Below are positions 54,801 to 64,000 of a stretch of 64,000 bases of DNA, piece after piece. The notes beneath the pieces were generated by a model, which saw nothing but the letters and a program-made list of their open reading frames with translations, had not been told where the DNA came from and ran no database searches. The DNA lies in assembly GCA_907165275.2 (NCBI GenBank), contig OU015669.1, positions 332,501 to 396,500 on the forward strand, in the 5' to 3' direction. A program made the position numbers and the translations under genes. The stretch is from Zygaena filipendulae. Taxonomy: Eukaryota; Arthropoda; Insecta; Lepidoptera; Zygaenidae. The first letter of the stretch is position 1; the number at the start of each line of letters is the position of its first letter.

Positions 54801-55643
54801 GAAATCAAACTACGGTCGGCAGCTAGTATTTTTGTGTAGAAGATTCTCAATCTTAACGAGAAACTTAGTGACTGACAAATTACAGTCATCGGGACGGATG
54901 CGGAAGTAGCTTAGGGGTGGAGTGGGGGAGGGACCCTGATTGATGCGTTCAGTTAGACCCATGTCTTCCCCAGCGCGGGGTAGCGGATTCCATCCTAGTC
55001 TACAACTTGTTATGCTTTTTGGAGCGTGCAGTAAAGATAGGGTCGCAACTTCGATTTTATTCGGTCGTTAGATAGATTCTGGGTAAATGAGGCGGACTAT
55101 AACGTTTTCATTGCAACGCATCTTGTGGGCACAGTTAGTAGATGCCGAAATAAAGTCGTTATTGACCACTTACTGTCTAATGTAATTTTATCGTTTAAAG
55201 TAACAGCTAATAGTTAGTCAAATACAGTTGTTTTAGAGGATTTTTGGTCATTTCTATTACATTTGGTTGGTTCAAGTGCTTGGTAGCAATCAACTTTTAT
55301 TTACCGTGAGAAATTGATGATTTGTTGAGTCAAGCCTCAAACTATCTACATGCCCAGTATAATTTGAATCTGTTGAGTAGTTTTTGTGGAATGCCCGTTA
55401 AAAAACTGACAAACAGACCACGATTCCGAAAATGCGTGAGGTCAATTATGATACCCATGTAAAGTATCTTAAAAGAAAGTTTTGATTTAAACTTTAAATA
55501 TAAACTAAAATAATAAATCAATATGTCTTAAATATAAACTTTCTTTTCTACTACTGTCTTCCCCTCTCTCCCCCAATTTTCTGGGGGATTGGTGTTTAAT
55601 TACTACGTTTTTTCATTTATGTATACTTACGTATCTTTAGATT
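54801..55643. other. Intronic DNA, no gene seen
   Basis: Unique. Confidence 0.3.
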
Positions 55644-55959
55644 ATAGGGTAGTTTCCAGGGTATGAAAATCAAAATTCTATTTAGTCCGTCAGTTAGATA
55701 ATAAAAAAATAATAGACCCGTATTTATGATTTTTTTTTTAATTATTGAATTTCTTTTTTAAGATAAAACGCATTAAAGTTTAGGAGTGGGGGCTCTTGAC
55801 GTCATAACGTGCTATAAACTGTAGCACGGCGTGACGTCACGAGACATTTCGACTTGTGTATCTCCCTAATTTTTTCATTACGTAAAAAAAAAATGTGTCT
55901 AATAATTTTTATTAATCTACAAGACGGACTTTCTAAAATTTGGTTGACAAGCCCATTGT
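55644..55959 (+). mobile_element. CRE-bearing MITE, copy G
   Basis: Left 'ccagggtatgaaaatcaaaattctatttagtccgtc', right 'gacggactt...ggttgacaagcccatt'. TGACGTCA at 55797-55804 and 55832-55839. Confidence 0.75.
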
Positions 55960-57392
55960 AATAATATGTACGTTTGTAAAAAAAAACGGCATAATACAAA
56001 AAAACTGTCGCTTTCCTACGATAATGACTCACAAACATTAGCTGTCACTAAAAGGGAGGCCCGGGTGAAATGGATCACGGGACTCGGTAAAAATATACGG
56101 GGCGCATTCAACAGACGAGCTCGCTTTGAGTCAAAATAAATAGTTGCTCGGGTAATTCGGGGATGGAAAAACTCTGACCGGACCGGGGAGTTGTGTTGAG
56201 GGTTGCAATGTATATCCGATATTGCATTCGCGATTATATACGCCGTATTTTTTTTTTATACACAATATGTTAAGTAAGTAATATTAATATTATGTAATAT
56301 TAAGTAACACATAAGTAAGTCTCATTCTCTCAGGAATTCTTTGATATAGAGTACCATGATGATCTTGGTATCTATGAAAATTGTATGTGAAAATTTTATA
56401 ATTGACATAGTTACTCAGAGAATGGTGCGCCTACCTCTTGACATAGGTACATAGTAGGTAAGAAGAAAGAAAAAAGAAAGAAAGAAAGAAGAAAGAAATA
56501 GAAACATAGTAGGTACATACATATACAGTTAATTGACACACAAAGTAGTAATGTTATTGTATAGTTGGACACTGGCTGGATGAAAGTACAATATTATAGT
56601 CTTTTTTCTATAATATTCAGGTATAAAATTTCAAAATTTCAAATATTTCATTATTGAGTTGTGTTAAAGTTACAAACATTTTTACAGTTAAAAGTTACAC
56701 GTTGATTGCTCGTTTGCAAAGTTATTGTTCCACTTGCACTAGTAGGACCCGTCGATATTATCTTGATTATTTTACACGCCTCATGTGTGGTGAAGCGAGA
56801 GATGGAAGGATGTGTGGGGAGCGCGCATTTGGATGCCGGCATTCTGCCGGGCGATACGAGAGTGGCGCAGCGCCGCGCGCTCGGCCCAATGGCGCCTTTA
56901 CTGCGCCATTTGTGAATTGTGGCTGAAAGTAATGTCACCGAATCTCTAAGATTTCAATTCTCGTTCGTTGGTTATTACTTGAAGTACCCATATGTATACA
57001 CAGATACAAACAAACACGCTGTCCTTTCTGAACTGAAACCTCGACGAGAGTAAAACAAGGTCACGTCCTTGAGTCACCTGGGTACTTACCAGTTTTTGAA
57101 CGAAATTATTTTGCCGCGAAGATGATGGAAAATGGGTACTTGGCCAGTGAGATAGAGAGAGCTTTGCTATATAGGTACACTAAGAAAAATATATTTTAAC
57201 TTTGAAATTTGGAGATACAACATGGAGATTTATTGTATTTTTCTCTACTAATTAATTTAATAAAAATATTTAAGGTCAATACAAGCAGTTTGGTACCGTG
57301 AAAAAAGTTTTTGTGAGGCATCCTTCGATAAAGCTAAGGATTCTAAAATACATTTAGGATTATTTGCTATTTAATAATATACAGCAAACTAC
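55960..57392. other. Intronic DNA with a multi-frame open GC island
   Basis: (GAAA)n at ~56461-56500. 56650-56938 is open on both strands for ~90 codons and rich in CpG and small palindromes (AATGGCGC-7-GCGCCATT at ~56889-56911, GATGCCGGCATTCTGCCGG). No ATG-supported plus frame. The identity is unresolved. 56050-56210 is another GC-richer patch. Confidence 0.35.
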
Positions 57393-57560
57393 CTAGCTGT
57401 TTCTCCGTGGTTTTACTTGTGTAAAATCTCTCCCTTTCTCGGAATTCTCGAGAACTCTAAAAGTATTTTTTGTTATAGGTACTACCGAGTATTATATTAT
57501 CTGTGGTACTACATACAGATACTGTAGCTTTTTACCAGCCAAAAAAATTTGCGTAAGGAA
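57393..57560 (-). mobile_element. Degenerate Helitron
   Basis: CTAG 57396-57393, 'ccgtggttttacttgtg', TTCTCGAGAACTC, 'gatactgtagctttttaccagcc'. Confidence 0.5.
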
Positions 57561-57639
57561 GTACTTATTCCGACACTTCCAAGAATTATCGTTATATTTC
57601 CACCATTTTACACAAAACCTTGACAAATTATATACCTAA

Positions 57640-57757
57640 ACCTTCCTTATGAATCGCTCTATCTATTGGTGCAAACTACATGAGAATCAGTTCAGTACTT
57701 TTTGAGTTTATCGCAAACAGACCGACGCGGCACAGAATCTGTTGTTTTATAATAATT
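57640..57757 (-). mobile_element. Helitron fragment, 'CCGACGCGG' subtype
   Basis: 'ccttatgaatcgctctatctattggtgc...cagaccgacgcggcacagaatctgttgttttataataat'. The 3' half is missing. Confidence 0.55.
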
Positions 57758-57758
57758 A

Positions 57759-57988
57759 CAAGCTGTCCCCCGCGATTTCATCCGCGGTAATTTCGGAGTT
57801 CCCACGGAGGTTGCGGGAAAAAAGTTCTCTATGTCCTTCAGTTCCCGAGGGAATTCCGGGATAGAAACTATCCTATCTTTAAAGTTGGCCCATATTATGA
57901 ATGGTTATAAAATTTTATCAAAATCCGTTCAGTAGTTTCGGAGTCCATCGCGGACAAATAACGTGACACGTGATTTATATATATTAGA
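57759..57988 (-). mobile_element. Helitron, same form as 47336-47555
   Basis: CAAG 3' end (drifted), hairpin CGCGATTTCATCCGCGG, the 'ggttgcgggaaaaaagttctctatgtccttcag' block, 5' TCTAATATATATAAATCACG. Strongly similar along its whole length to the copy at 47.3 kb, so a recent relative. Confidence 0.8.
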
Positions 57989-58179
57989 TGTAGTGAAACA
58001 TAATATAGAGTAGGTACGTAGTTTTATCTCTGCAGTGCAATGAGCCACAGAGGTTCATGAATAATTTATAAACTAAATCGCATGAGTAGAATCAGCATTA
58101 TATATAGCAAGCGTGTAAGTAAATTGAACCAATCCACTTTGATTGATTTTTATGGATTTAATATTATAATATATAATAT

Positions 58180-58419
58180 ATTCTATAGGTACATATAACA
58201 TATAAAATTCTTTGTCCTGAAACTGATGGATCAACGCACAGCCTAAACCGCTGATCGTAGAGAGCTGAAACTTGGATGGTGTGTTCTTCATATGACGTAG
58301 GCATCCGATAAGAAAGGATTTTTGAAAATTCAACCCCTAAGGGGATGAAAAGGGGTTGCAAAGTTTGTATGGAACAATTCCGCGGGAACTTCGCGGGTGA
58401 AACCGCGCGGGACAGCTAG
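58180..58419 (+). mobile_element. Helitron, 'CCCCTTTTCATCCCC' subtype
   Basis: Inverted relative of 27493-27738. 3' CGCGGGTGAAACCGCGCGGGACAGCTAG|T (58416-58419). The minus frames (58073-58361) are by-products. Confidence 0.65.
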
Positions 58420-60127
58420 TATTTATATATTAATTCTATAGTGATGAGTAGATAATAAAAAATTTAACGTTATTTGAGTCGTTAGTACTTAGTTTCATTT
58501 TTTTTTTTTCAATTTCCATTAAAAACATCGTTTTCATTTGAAATAAACAAACGAGAAGCCTTTCTCTAAATTATTCAATTATTTCATTCTTCTATCCTCC
58601 TAAGAGCAAAGGCATTAGGCAAAAACAAAGAAATAACAAGAACACCTGAATTTTTCATCATAGCAATGGTGCGATGAAATTTTTTGTTTCTCTAAGGCGT
58701 AAAGTAAAAAAAAAACTTTTTTTATTGAAAGAAAAAAATAGACGAGAAGTGGATGAAAATACGAGCTGAAGGAACGAAGATACATTTATCTTTTATGTGA
58801 TGATAAGAAAGCATTTTAAATGTTATTGTTCGTTATTTTTATGCCTGCGATAAAAATGTCACGCAAGTTTCTTAGAGTAGTAGGTAAAAAGCCCGCTTGC
58901 TTTTGAGGAATGCCACAGGAATCCCTGTTATTAAAAGTGTCCTAATTTTTATAAATCCTGAACATATTTTATCTGTATGCCAGTATTCATCCAAATCTGT
59001 CCAGCTGATTCAGCTTTTCACACACATTAAATATACATACAATTCAAGATACACACACATTCGATTCATAAGCAAAAATTCACATCTATAGGATGGCTTG
59101 CATCAAAAAAATTAACTATAAGTTATGTGATATTTTATCTCAAGTTAATTTATAACGGATTTGAATAAACTTTAGTTTGAGCGCCTGTTTTAAGGTCGAT
59201 CCTAGTTATTTTTTTTTTTACTAAATCAAGATAAGTATTATTGTTTCAAGTGGCACCTGATCTGACTGCTTTGTGCCATAATTATAATTTTTAATAAATT
59301 ATTATCTATCGCGGGAAAATTGTTTATTTCGTCCGTTTACCAATGGCCGGCATTACCTATGTGCCGAGATGTATTTTTATTTTGTAGGCAAATGAAAATT
59401 TAATCTGTGTTTAAAAATAAATCGACAAAAAATTCATTTAATATGATACAATTTTTTAATATATCAATAGATACAATTGATTTATCCCGCTGTAGTTACT
59501 TTGTTTTTCGTAGGGCAGCCGCCTTATAAAGCACCGCTGTCAGCTAGTTCAAGAATTTTCTAGCTCATTCCAGAATTTCTTTGAACTTTTTTTTACACAT
59601 TTATTGTGACCATAAAATAAATAAATATGCCCATAGAATTGGGTGATTTAAAATAACACCAAAAAATATACCTACTATTTTGAAAACCGACAAAAATGCT
59701 AATGAAATTATTTCATTGTTTCAGGTACGGAATCGAGCGGAAACAAAACAGAGCTTGCCATAACGGTATTTGAATCCGGGACTGGGTAAACAGAAAGACG
59801 ATTTGTGTACCTATACCATGATATGATACCTATATATATAGCAGCTAGTTACATACTGAGATGGGTGAATATTAAGAGAGTAGAAACATAGTAGAAACAC
59901 CTGAAATATACATATTGTTTATATTGAATTTCGAAATTATATTTCAGTAGGTACAGGTATTGCATTAATAATAATTAAGCCCGTCACTAAGGCCACCCAC
60001 TTTTAAAACTATATTTTCTGAAATATCTAATTTTAAAAGTTATCTACATATTTTTTGCTAATTTTTAACTTACATAAAAAAGAGGAGGTTATCAATTCGG
60101 ATGTTTATATTTTTTATGCAGGTTGTA
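58420..60127. other. Intronic DNA, no gene seen
   Basis: AT-rich and unique. No repeat recognised apart from homopolymer tracts. Confidence 0.35.
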
Positions 60128-60328
60128 CTAGCTGTTCCCCGCGGTTTCACCCGCAGCAATTTTCCGACTTCCCATGGGAATTCCAGGATAAAATATACAT
60201 ATGAACCTTCCTCATGAATCACTCTATCTATTGGTGAAAACAGCATGTAAATCCGTTTCGTAGTTTTAAAGATCTAAGCATACATAGGGACAGACAGCGG
60301 GAAGCGACTTTTTTTATGCTATGTAGTG
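60128..60328 (-). mobile_element. Helitron, 'CTTCCTCATGAATCACTCTA' subtype
   Basis: CTAG 60131-60128, perfect hairpin CCGCGGTTTCACCCGCAG. 'gggacagacagcgggaagcgactttttttatgctatgtagtgg' at the 5' side. Confidence 0.7.
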
Positions 60329-60532
60329 GTTTAGACAGATTTGCGAAATTCTTTTTTTGTTCGAAAGGGGTGTATTCCGAAATAGTCCCATTTGAATTTC
60401 ATATTGATCTGATGATAAGTTTCGTATACAAACAACGGAAATCTTGAAGTCGGTTTAATTTTTTTTTTGTGAAATTTTTTTATCAACAAAATGTTGAAAT
60501 TCTGCAGAATTGACATCAAAAATAATTTTTCA

Positions 60533-60891
60533 TTACTCATACTCGGAAAGTAGGTCTGAAGTTGCCTGAGGAGCGGGTTGAAAGTAACCCTTTTCAGCCC
60601 TAGGGAGAATCGCTTTCAACTGACAACTGTCAAATTATTAAAAAAAAACTAGGTCTATTTTCACATTTCTATTGAACCATGTTCCAACTTTCTATACAGC
60701 CAGCGCGATGTAAAATTGAAATAATGTAAAGTTTAAGTAGGTATTAATTAAAATAAAATTCACTCATTTTTTCTTTAGCTAATTCCTATTTTTATTTTGA
60801 ATTTCCTTGCATTCGTAATGAAAGAAGAAGAAAGACTTATTTAGTCCCGAGAAATAGTTACTTTCACCCCTAGGATAACAATGTACTATTT
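60533..60891 (-). repeat. Unclassified repeat, copy 2
   Basis: Inverted relative of 18602-18946 without the SINE tail. Shows an intact centre ('tctattgaaccatgttccaactttctatacagcc') that the other copy lost at the insertion. Confidence 0.65.
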
Positions 60892-61270
60892 TTAAGTGTT
60901 AAAGATTACTAATTAATTCCGCAATTTTGTTAAATATGAAATACTTTACACCTCGTCTTAACTGCATGTAGATTACTACATTATTACATTTGACAAAGTT
61001 TCCTGAGTTATATCCCACTAACTATATTATGCTAAGACCGTTTGAACTAAGTTTTGTTGTTAGCGCAGCGTTTATCTCGACAACTGTCAAGACTCAAGGA
61101 GCAGGAGCGTTCGTAAGTTAGCACCGATAAGACGCTCCGTCTGTCGCGGACCTTATTTGCTCTGTGCGGTGTGATAACGCTGCAAAATACAGTTTTCTAC
61201 AGTTTCTCTCAATTTGCATTAGAAAAGCTGTAGTAGTACTAGAACAATAGATAGCATATTTTATTTATTA
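60892..61270. other. Intronic DNA, no gene seen
   Basis: Unique, with a GC-richer part at 61060-61180. Confidence 0.3.
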
Positions 61271-61456
61271 CTAGTTTTAACCTCGTTGATTTCGGAGTTC
61301 CCGTGGGAATTGCGCGATAAAAAGTACCTATATCACTCAGGACTACCGCAGCTTCCTATAAGTGAAAGAATTTTCAAAATCGGTTCAGTAGACCAAGTAA
61401 TTACCCCCCACAACGTCACAAACTCACAATTCACAAACACAAACTTTAACTATGTA
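61271..61456 (-). mobile_element. Helitron, 'GCTTCCTATAAGTGAAAG' subtype
   Basis: CTAG 61274-61271, hairpin lost ('ttttaacctcgttgatttcgg'). Body as in 3823-4006. Confidence 0.65.
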
Positions 61457-61610
61457 CGAGTATAACCGCAACTTAGTATTAAAAATAATTCTTGGTTGAG
61501 TTCAAACAAGTTTTTTTACTAGTTTTTGTTTAAATGAATGAATGAAGTATTTCTGATTGTGAAGCCCATACTAATCAAATACATATCATCTAATTATAGG
61601 TATATAGCAA

Positions 61611-61784
61611 AATCCTGACTCATATTATAAATTCGAATGTGAGTTTATTTGTTACGCTTGCACGCCTTTACTAATCAACCGATTTTTCATTTTGCATACA
61701 AGTTCTCAGGGGAACAAAACACACAGGTACCCTTTACACCGTAATTCCCGCGGTAACTCCGAAATTAACGCGGGGAACAGCTCG
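61611..61784 (+). mobile_element. Helitron copy
   Basis: 'tcctgactcatattataaattcg' 5' end, TTCCCGCGGTAACTCCG. 3' ACGCGGGGAACAGCTCG, hairpin truncated. Confidence 0.65.
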
Positions 61785-62035
61785 ATGTAGTAGATGTTTA
61801 GTTGTAATAAATAAATAAGAGAAATCTGCACTGGCCTCTAAGTTTCATCAAATTAAGTTGAGTCGCGTCTTAACTGCCTCTTAAGTGGGTCTTAAACAGC
61901 CGTTTCCGAGGATTGTTCTCGGGCACTTCCCAGCCGCCGGCCCCAATTACAATTTGGACCCCTAGCGGTGATCGATCATAGATATAGTACCCGTACTGAA
62001 TACGATATCGACGATAAATTGTGTTACAAAGTTAT
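61785..62035. other. Intronic DNA with GC-richer island
   Basis: 61895-61980 is unique and GC-rich (CCAGCCGCCGGCCCC). No frame. Confidence 0.3.
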
Positions 62036-62274
62036 AATTGAACGCAGATAAGCAATAAAAAACCCCACAAAACAAAATTATTGATTCAGAACGATTTATT
62101 GAGAGTTAGAGAACGTTTTTAATTATGTGTTTACCTTTTTACATTGTTTAAATATTTAACTAAATATTGAACATAAAAATGTTGAAACAAAATGGCGCTA
62201 TAATTTTAAAACTTTAATTTACTCAAAATTTCTCCAGTGTGGGTTAACACACTATTGTTTATCTATGTCCAATT
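62036..62274. mobile_element. TIR element related to 4838-5576, short form (239 bp)
   Basis: AATTGAACGCAGATAAGCAA at the left and ...TTATCTATGTCCAATT at the right, with GTGTGGGTTAACACACTATT inside. Shares the 'aacgatttattgagagttagagaacg' core with the long copy. Confidence 0.75.
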
Positions 62275-62304
62275 ATGTGTGTAACTTATTAACAAGGTAT
62301 AACA

Positions 62305-62455
62305 TCCTTCTGATATTATAAAAGCGAAAGTAAGTCGGTCGGTTTGTTTGTTACCTTACGCCCTAGCTAGTAAGTAAATCAACCATCATTAAATTATGCA
62401 TACACATAGAGAAATTTCATAGAGTAGGTACTTTTGATCTTGGAATTCCAGCGGG
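62305..62455 (+). mobile_element. Helitron, 3' end missing
   Basis: TCCTTCTGATATTATAAAAGCG. Ends at 'ggaattccagcggga'. Confidence 0.6.
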
Positions 62456-62565
62456 AAGGCTATCTAACACTTAAAAAAAATTTCAAATCGGTCCAGTAGT
62501 TCCTGAGATTAGAGCGTTCAAGCAAACAAACAAACTCTTCAGCTTTTTAATATTAGTATAGATGG
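62456..62565 (-). mobile_element. Helitron-like 5' fragment, inverted next to previous
   Basis: 'tttcaaatcggtccagtagttcctgagattagagcgttcaagcaaacaaacaaactc...tttttaatattagtataga'. A (TATGTC)4 tract follows at ~62593-62617. Confidence 0.55.
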
Positions 62566-62668
62566 ATGCAGGTACAGATGGATGATGGATAAAGTTATGT
62601 CTATGTCTATGTCTATGATGCTTCATCTAGCGTACCTTAACTTTTGCAACTTTACATCCACGCAACGC

Positions 62669-63306
62669 AATAGGGTACTTGCATGAAATTTATAATAAGA
62701 AATTGTGTCAATATTTCAAAAATAGAGCCTTAGAAAAGCGTTATCGTGAAAGATTTACTAAAAAAATTTCAATAGTTTCCAAAATATTCAACTTTTAATT
62801 TTGTGAAACGGAACGTTGCAACGAAACACCAATCACAGCCAAGCTTGACACATGACGTCACTTTTATTTTTTTAGGAAACATTTACCTCTTTCGGAGAAG
62901 GCAAAAGAAACTAAGTGCGTACAGTCAACGCATATTTTCCATTTTCTGAATTTTTTTACTTTAAAATGCATCGGTAAGACGCATTTCGATTCTTTACTGG
63001 AACTTTTGGAAGTAAATCGACACAGTTCAACCTTAATTTCGCTTTTGGATATTGAAGTTATCCGTCTGTCAGTGTCACATGACTCTGTCAATACGACAGC
63101 GACATTTCTATCACAGATTAATAAGGCGTAATTTTGAACAAGTGACGTCATTCCGCGTTTCGGCGGTATGGTCTAAAGTAGGAACTTTGAAACGCTCTAT
63201 TTAATTAATTCAAGCATATATTTTTTTTCTTTTTCTTGCTTTGTTTATGTAGGCCATATATCTTTAAAATAGACTGAAAAAAAAAAATTCATGCAAGTAC
63301 CCTATT
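62669..63306. mobile_element. TIR element 'AATAGGGTACTTGCATGAA', complete copy (638 bp)
   Basis: Perfect 19-bp inverted ends at 62669-62687 and 63288-63306. TGACGTCA at 62853-62860 and 63143-63150. The minus strand has an ATG frame of 95 codons (63151-62864) whose start codon overlaps the second TGACGTCA. No known domain. Copy 1 is at 36085-36643. Confidence 0.75.
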
Positions 63307-63527
63307 GAAGTCTGTACTACGCTTGATAATAAATCGGAAAGTTCTCACATTATACAGATTGGACACGTTCGTATAAGAATTTGCTTCTATCTCTAATTTG
63401 TTTCAACATTGCCTAAATACCTACTAAGGGTATAAATTTAGCTTACGCAAACGGCAAAACACAACATCGACCCGCTCCCGCCGCGATAAGGGTCGTCGCA
63501 CATGTAATTATACTAGGATACTCGCAA
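63307..63527. other. Intronic DNA, nothing recognised
   Basis: Unique. Confidence 0.3.
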
Positions 63528-63794
63528 TGGGCATGTTGACTAATTTTTATTTTTTAGGCCGTCTTGTAGATTATTAAAAAATATTGGACACGTATTTTTT
63601 CTTTTTTTACATAATCAAAAAATGCTACAGTTTAAAGCATGTTATGAAGTTAAGAGCCCCCCACTCCTAAACTTTAATGCGTTTTATCTTAGTATTTTTT
63701 AATAACTTGAAAAAGCAAAAAATACGGGTCTCTTATTTTTTATTAATCTACAAGACGGGCCAAAAATTAAAATTTGGTTGACAAGTCCATTGTG
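63528..63794 (-). mobile_element. CRE-type MITE, copy H (CRE sites lost)
   Basis: Both ends carry the GTTGAC form (ATGGGCATGTTGACTAATTT and GGTTGACAAGTCCATT). The first CRE region is deleted and the second reads ATGAAGTTA. GAGCCCCCCACTCCTAAAC is retained. Confidence 0.65.
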
Positions 63795-63867
63795 TCGACT
63801 CTTATTATATTAATATTATATAGTAGCTAGAAGGTATATTCTTTTAACACAAAATCCCCTACAAAAC

Positions 63868-63917
63868 CAGTTACGGACTAAATAGAATTTTGATTTTTAT
63901 ACCCTGGAAACAAGCCT
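63868..63917 (-). mobile_element. CRE-type MITE, end fragment
   Basis: 'ggactaaatagaattttgatttttataccctggaaacaagcctatt', only the outer ~50 bp. Confidence 0.6.
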
Positions 63918-63969
63918 ATTCAGCTGATATAGGTATAGAGATTTCCTAAATATTTAATCAATTTTTCAG

Positions 63970-64000
63970 CAGTTTCCAGTCGTGCTTTCACAGCTTCACT
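63970..64000 (+). CDS. Second coding exon of the host signal-peptide gene (partial)
   Basis: Preceded by an excellent acceptor: branch-like TTAATC, a T-rich tract and TTTTTCAG (AG at 63968-63969). Joined in phase 1 to the exon ending at 11988 it reads AVSSRAFTASL, extending the hydrophobic core and supplying a small-residue signal-peptidase site. The window ends after 31 nt, so nothing can be said of the mature protein. A second AG three bases later (CAGCAG) would drop one alanine. Support is the combination of splice signals, phase and signal-peptide logic; there is no homology evidence. Confidence 0.5.

Larger units (their letters stand above)
11989..63969 (+). other. Presumed first intron (~52 kb) of the host gene
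   Basis: Runs from donor GTACGT (11989) to acceptor 'aatcaatttttcag' (63956-63969) with a branch-like TTAATC. No other open frame with exon features and fitting phase was found in between. The interior consists of transposon copies separated by unique DNA. Long first introns are usual for insect developmental and neuronal genes. The assignment rests on reading the signal peptide across both exons. Confidence 0.5.

Overview
This is animal nuclear DNA, almost certainly from a moth or butterfly. It is AT-rich, intron-bearing and gene-poor. It is packed with short Helitron-like elements of the lepidopteran type: 5' TC followed by an ATATTATAAATG-like stretch, 3' CCGCGG...CCGCGG hairpin, then CTAG, inserted between A and T. 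It also carries tRNA-derived SINEs ending in 'GCCCCCTATGACATAAAA'. No bacterial operon, rRNA, functional tRNA or CRISPR was seen.

The layout from left to right is as follows. 1-2152 is the 5' part of an LTR retrotransposon on the minus strand: LTR, primer site for tRNA-Leu, gag, and a retropepsin-bearing pol start in the -1 frame, with a GGGAAAC slippery site and a predicted pseudoknot at the gag end. 2213-11500 is intergenic and dominated by Helitrons, SINEs, a decayed TIR transposon (6771-8537) and palindromic MITEs. 11500-11988 looks like the 5'UTR and first coding exon of a host gene whose protein begins with a signal peptide. A good acceptor at 63969, 31 bases from the window end, continues that signal peptide in frame, so 11989-63969 would be one first intron of about 52 kb. 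That intron is filled with roughly 45 Helitron copies, eight or more copies of a MITE family whose members carry one or two perfect TGACGTCA (CRE) sites, and a structurally intact Tc1-like transposon (33946-35516, DD34E transposase of 339 aa). It also holds fragments of LINE and possible BEL/Pao elements, other TIR repeats, a 16-bp minisatellite and a G-quadruplex candidate.

The real protein-coding content is therefore small: one host gene (two exons, the second cut by the window), one apparently intact Tc1 transposase, and one retrotransposon gag with the beginning of pol. The other open frames are short, start at non-ATG codons or lie inside repeats. Between the elements are unique, often GC-richer islands (for example near 17.7, 32.5, 38.9, 43.3, 44.1, 44.7 and 53.7 kb). 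They are candidates for intronic regulatory DNA, but nothing in the sequence alone proves this. All coordinates of degenerate repeat copies are read by eye and may be off by several bases.
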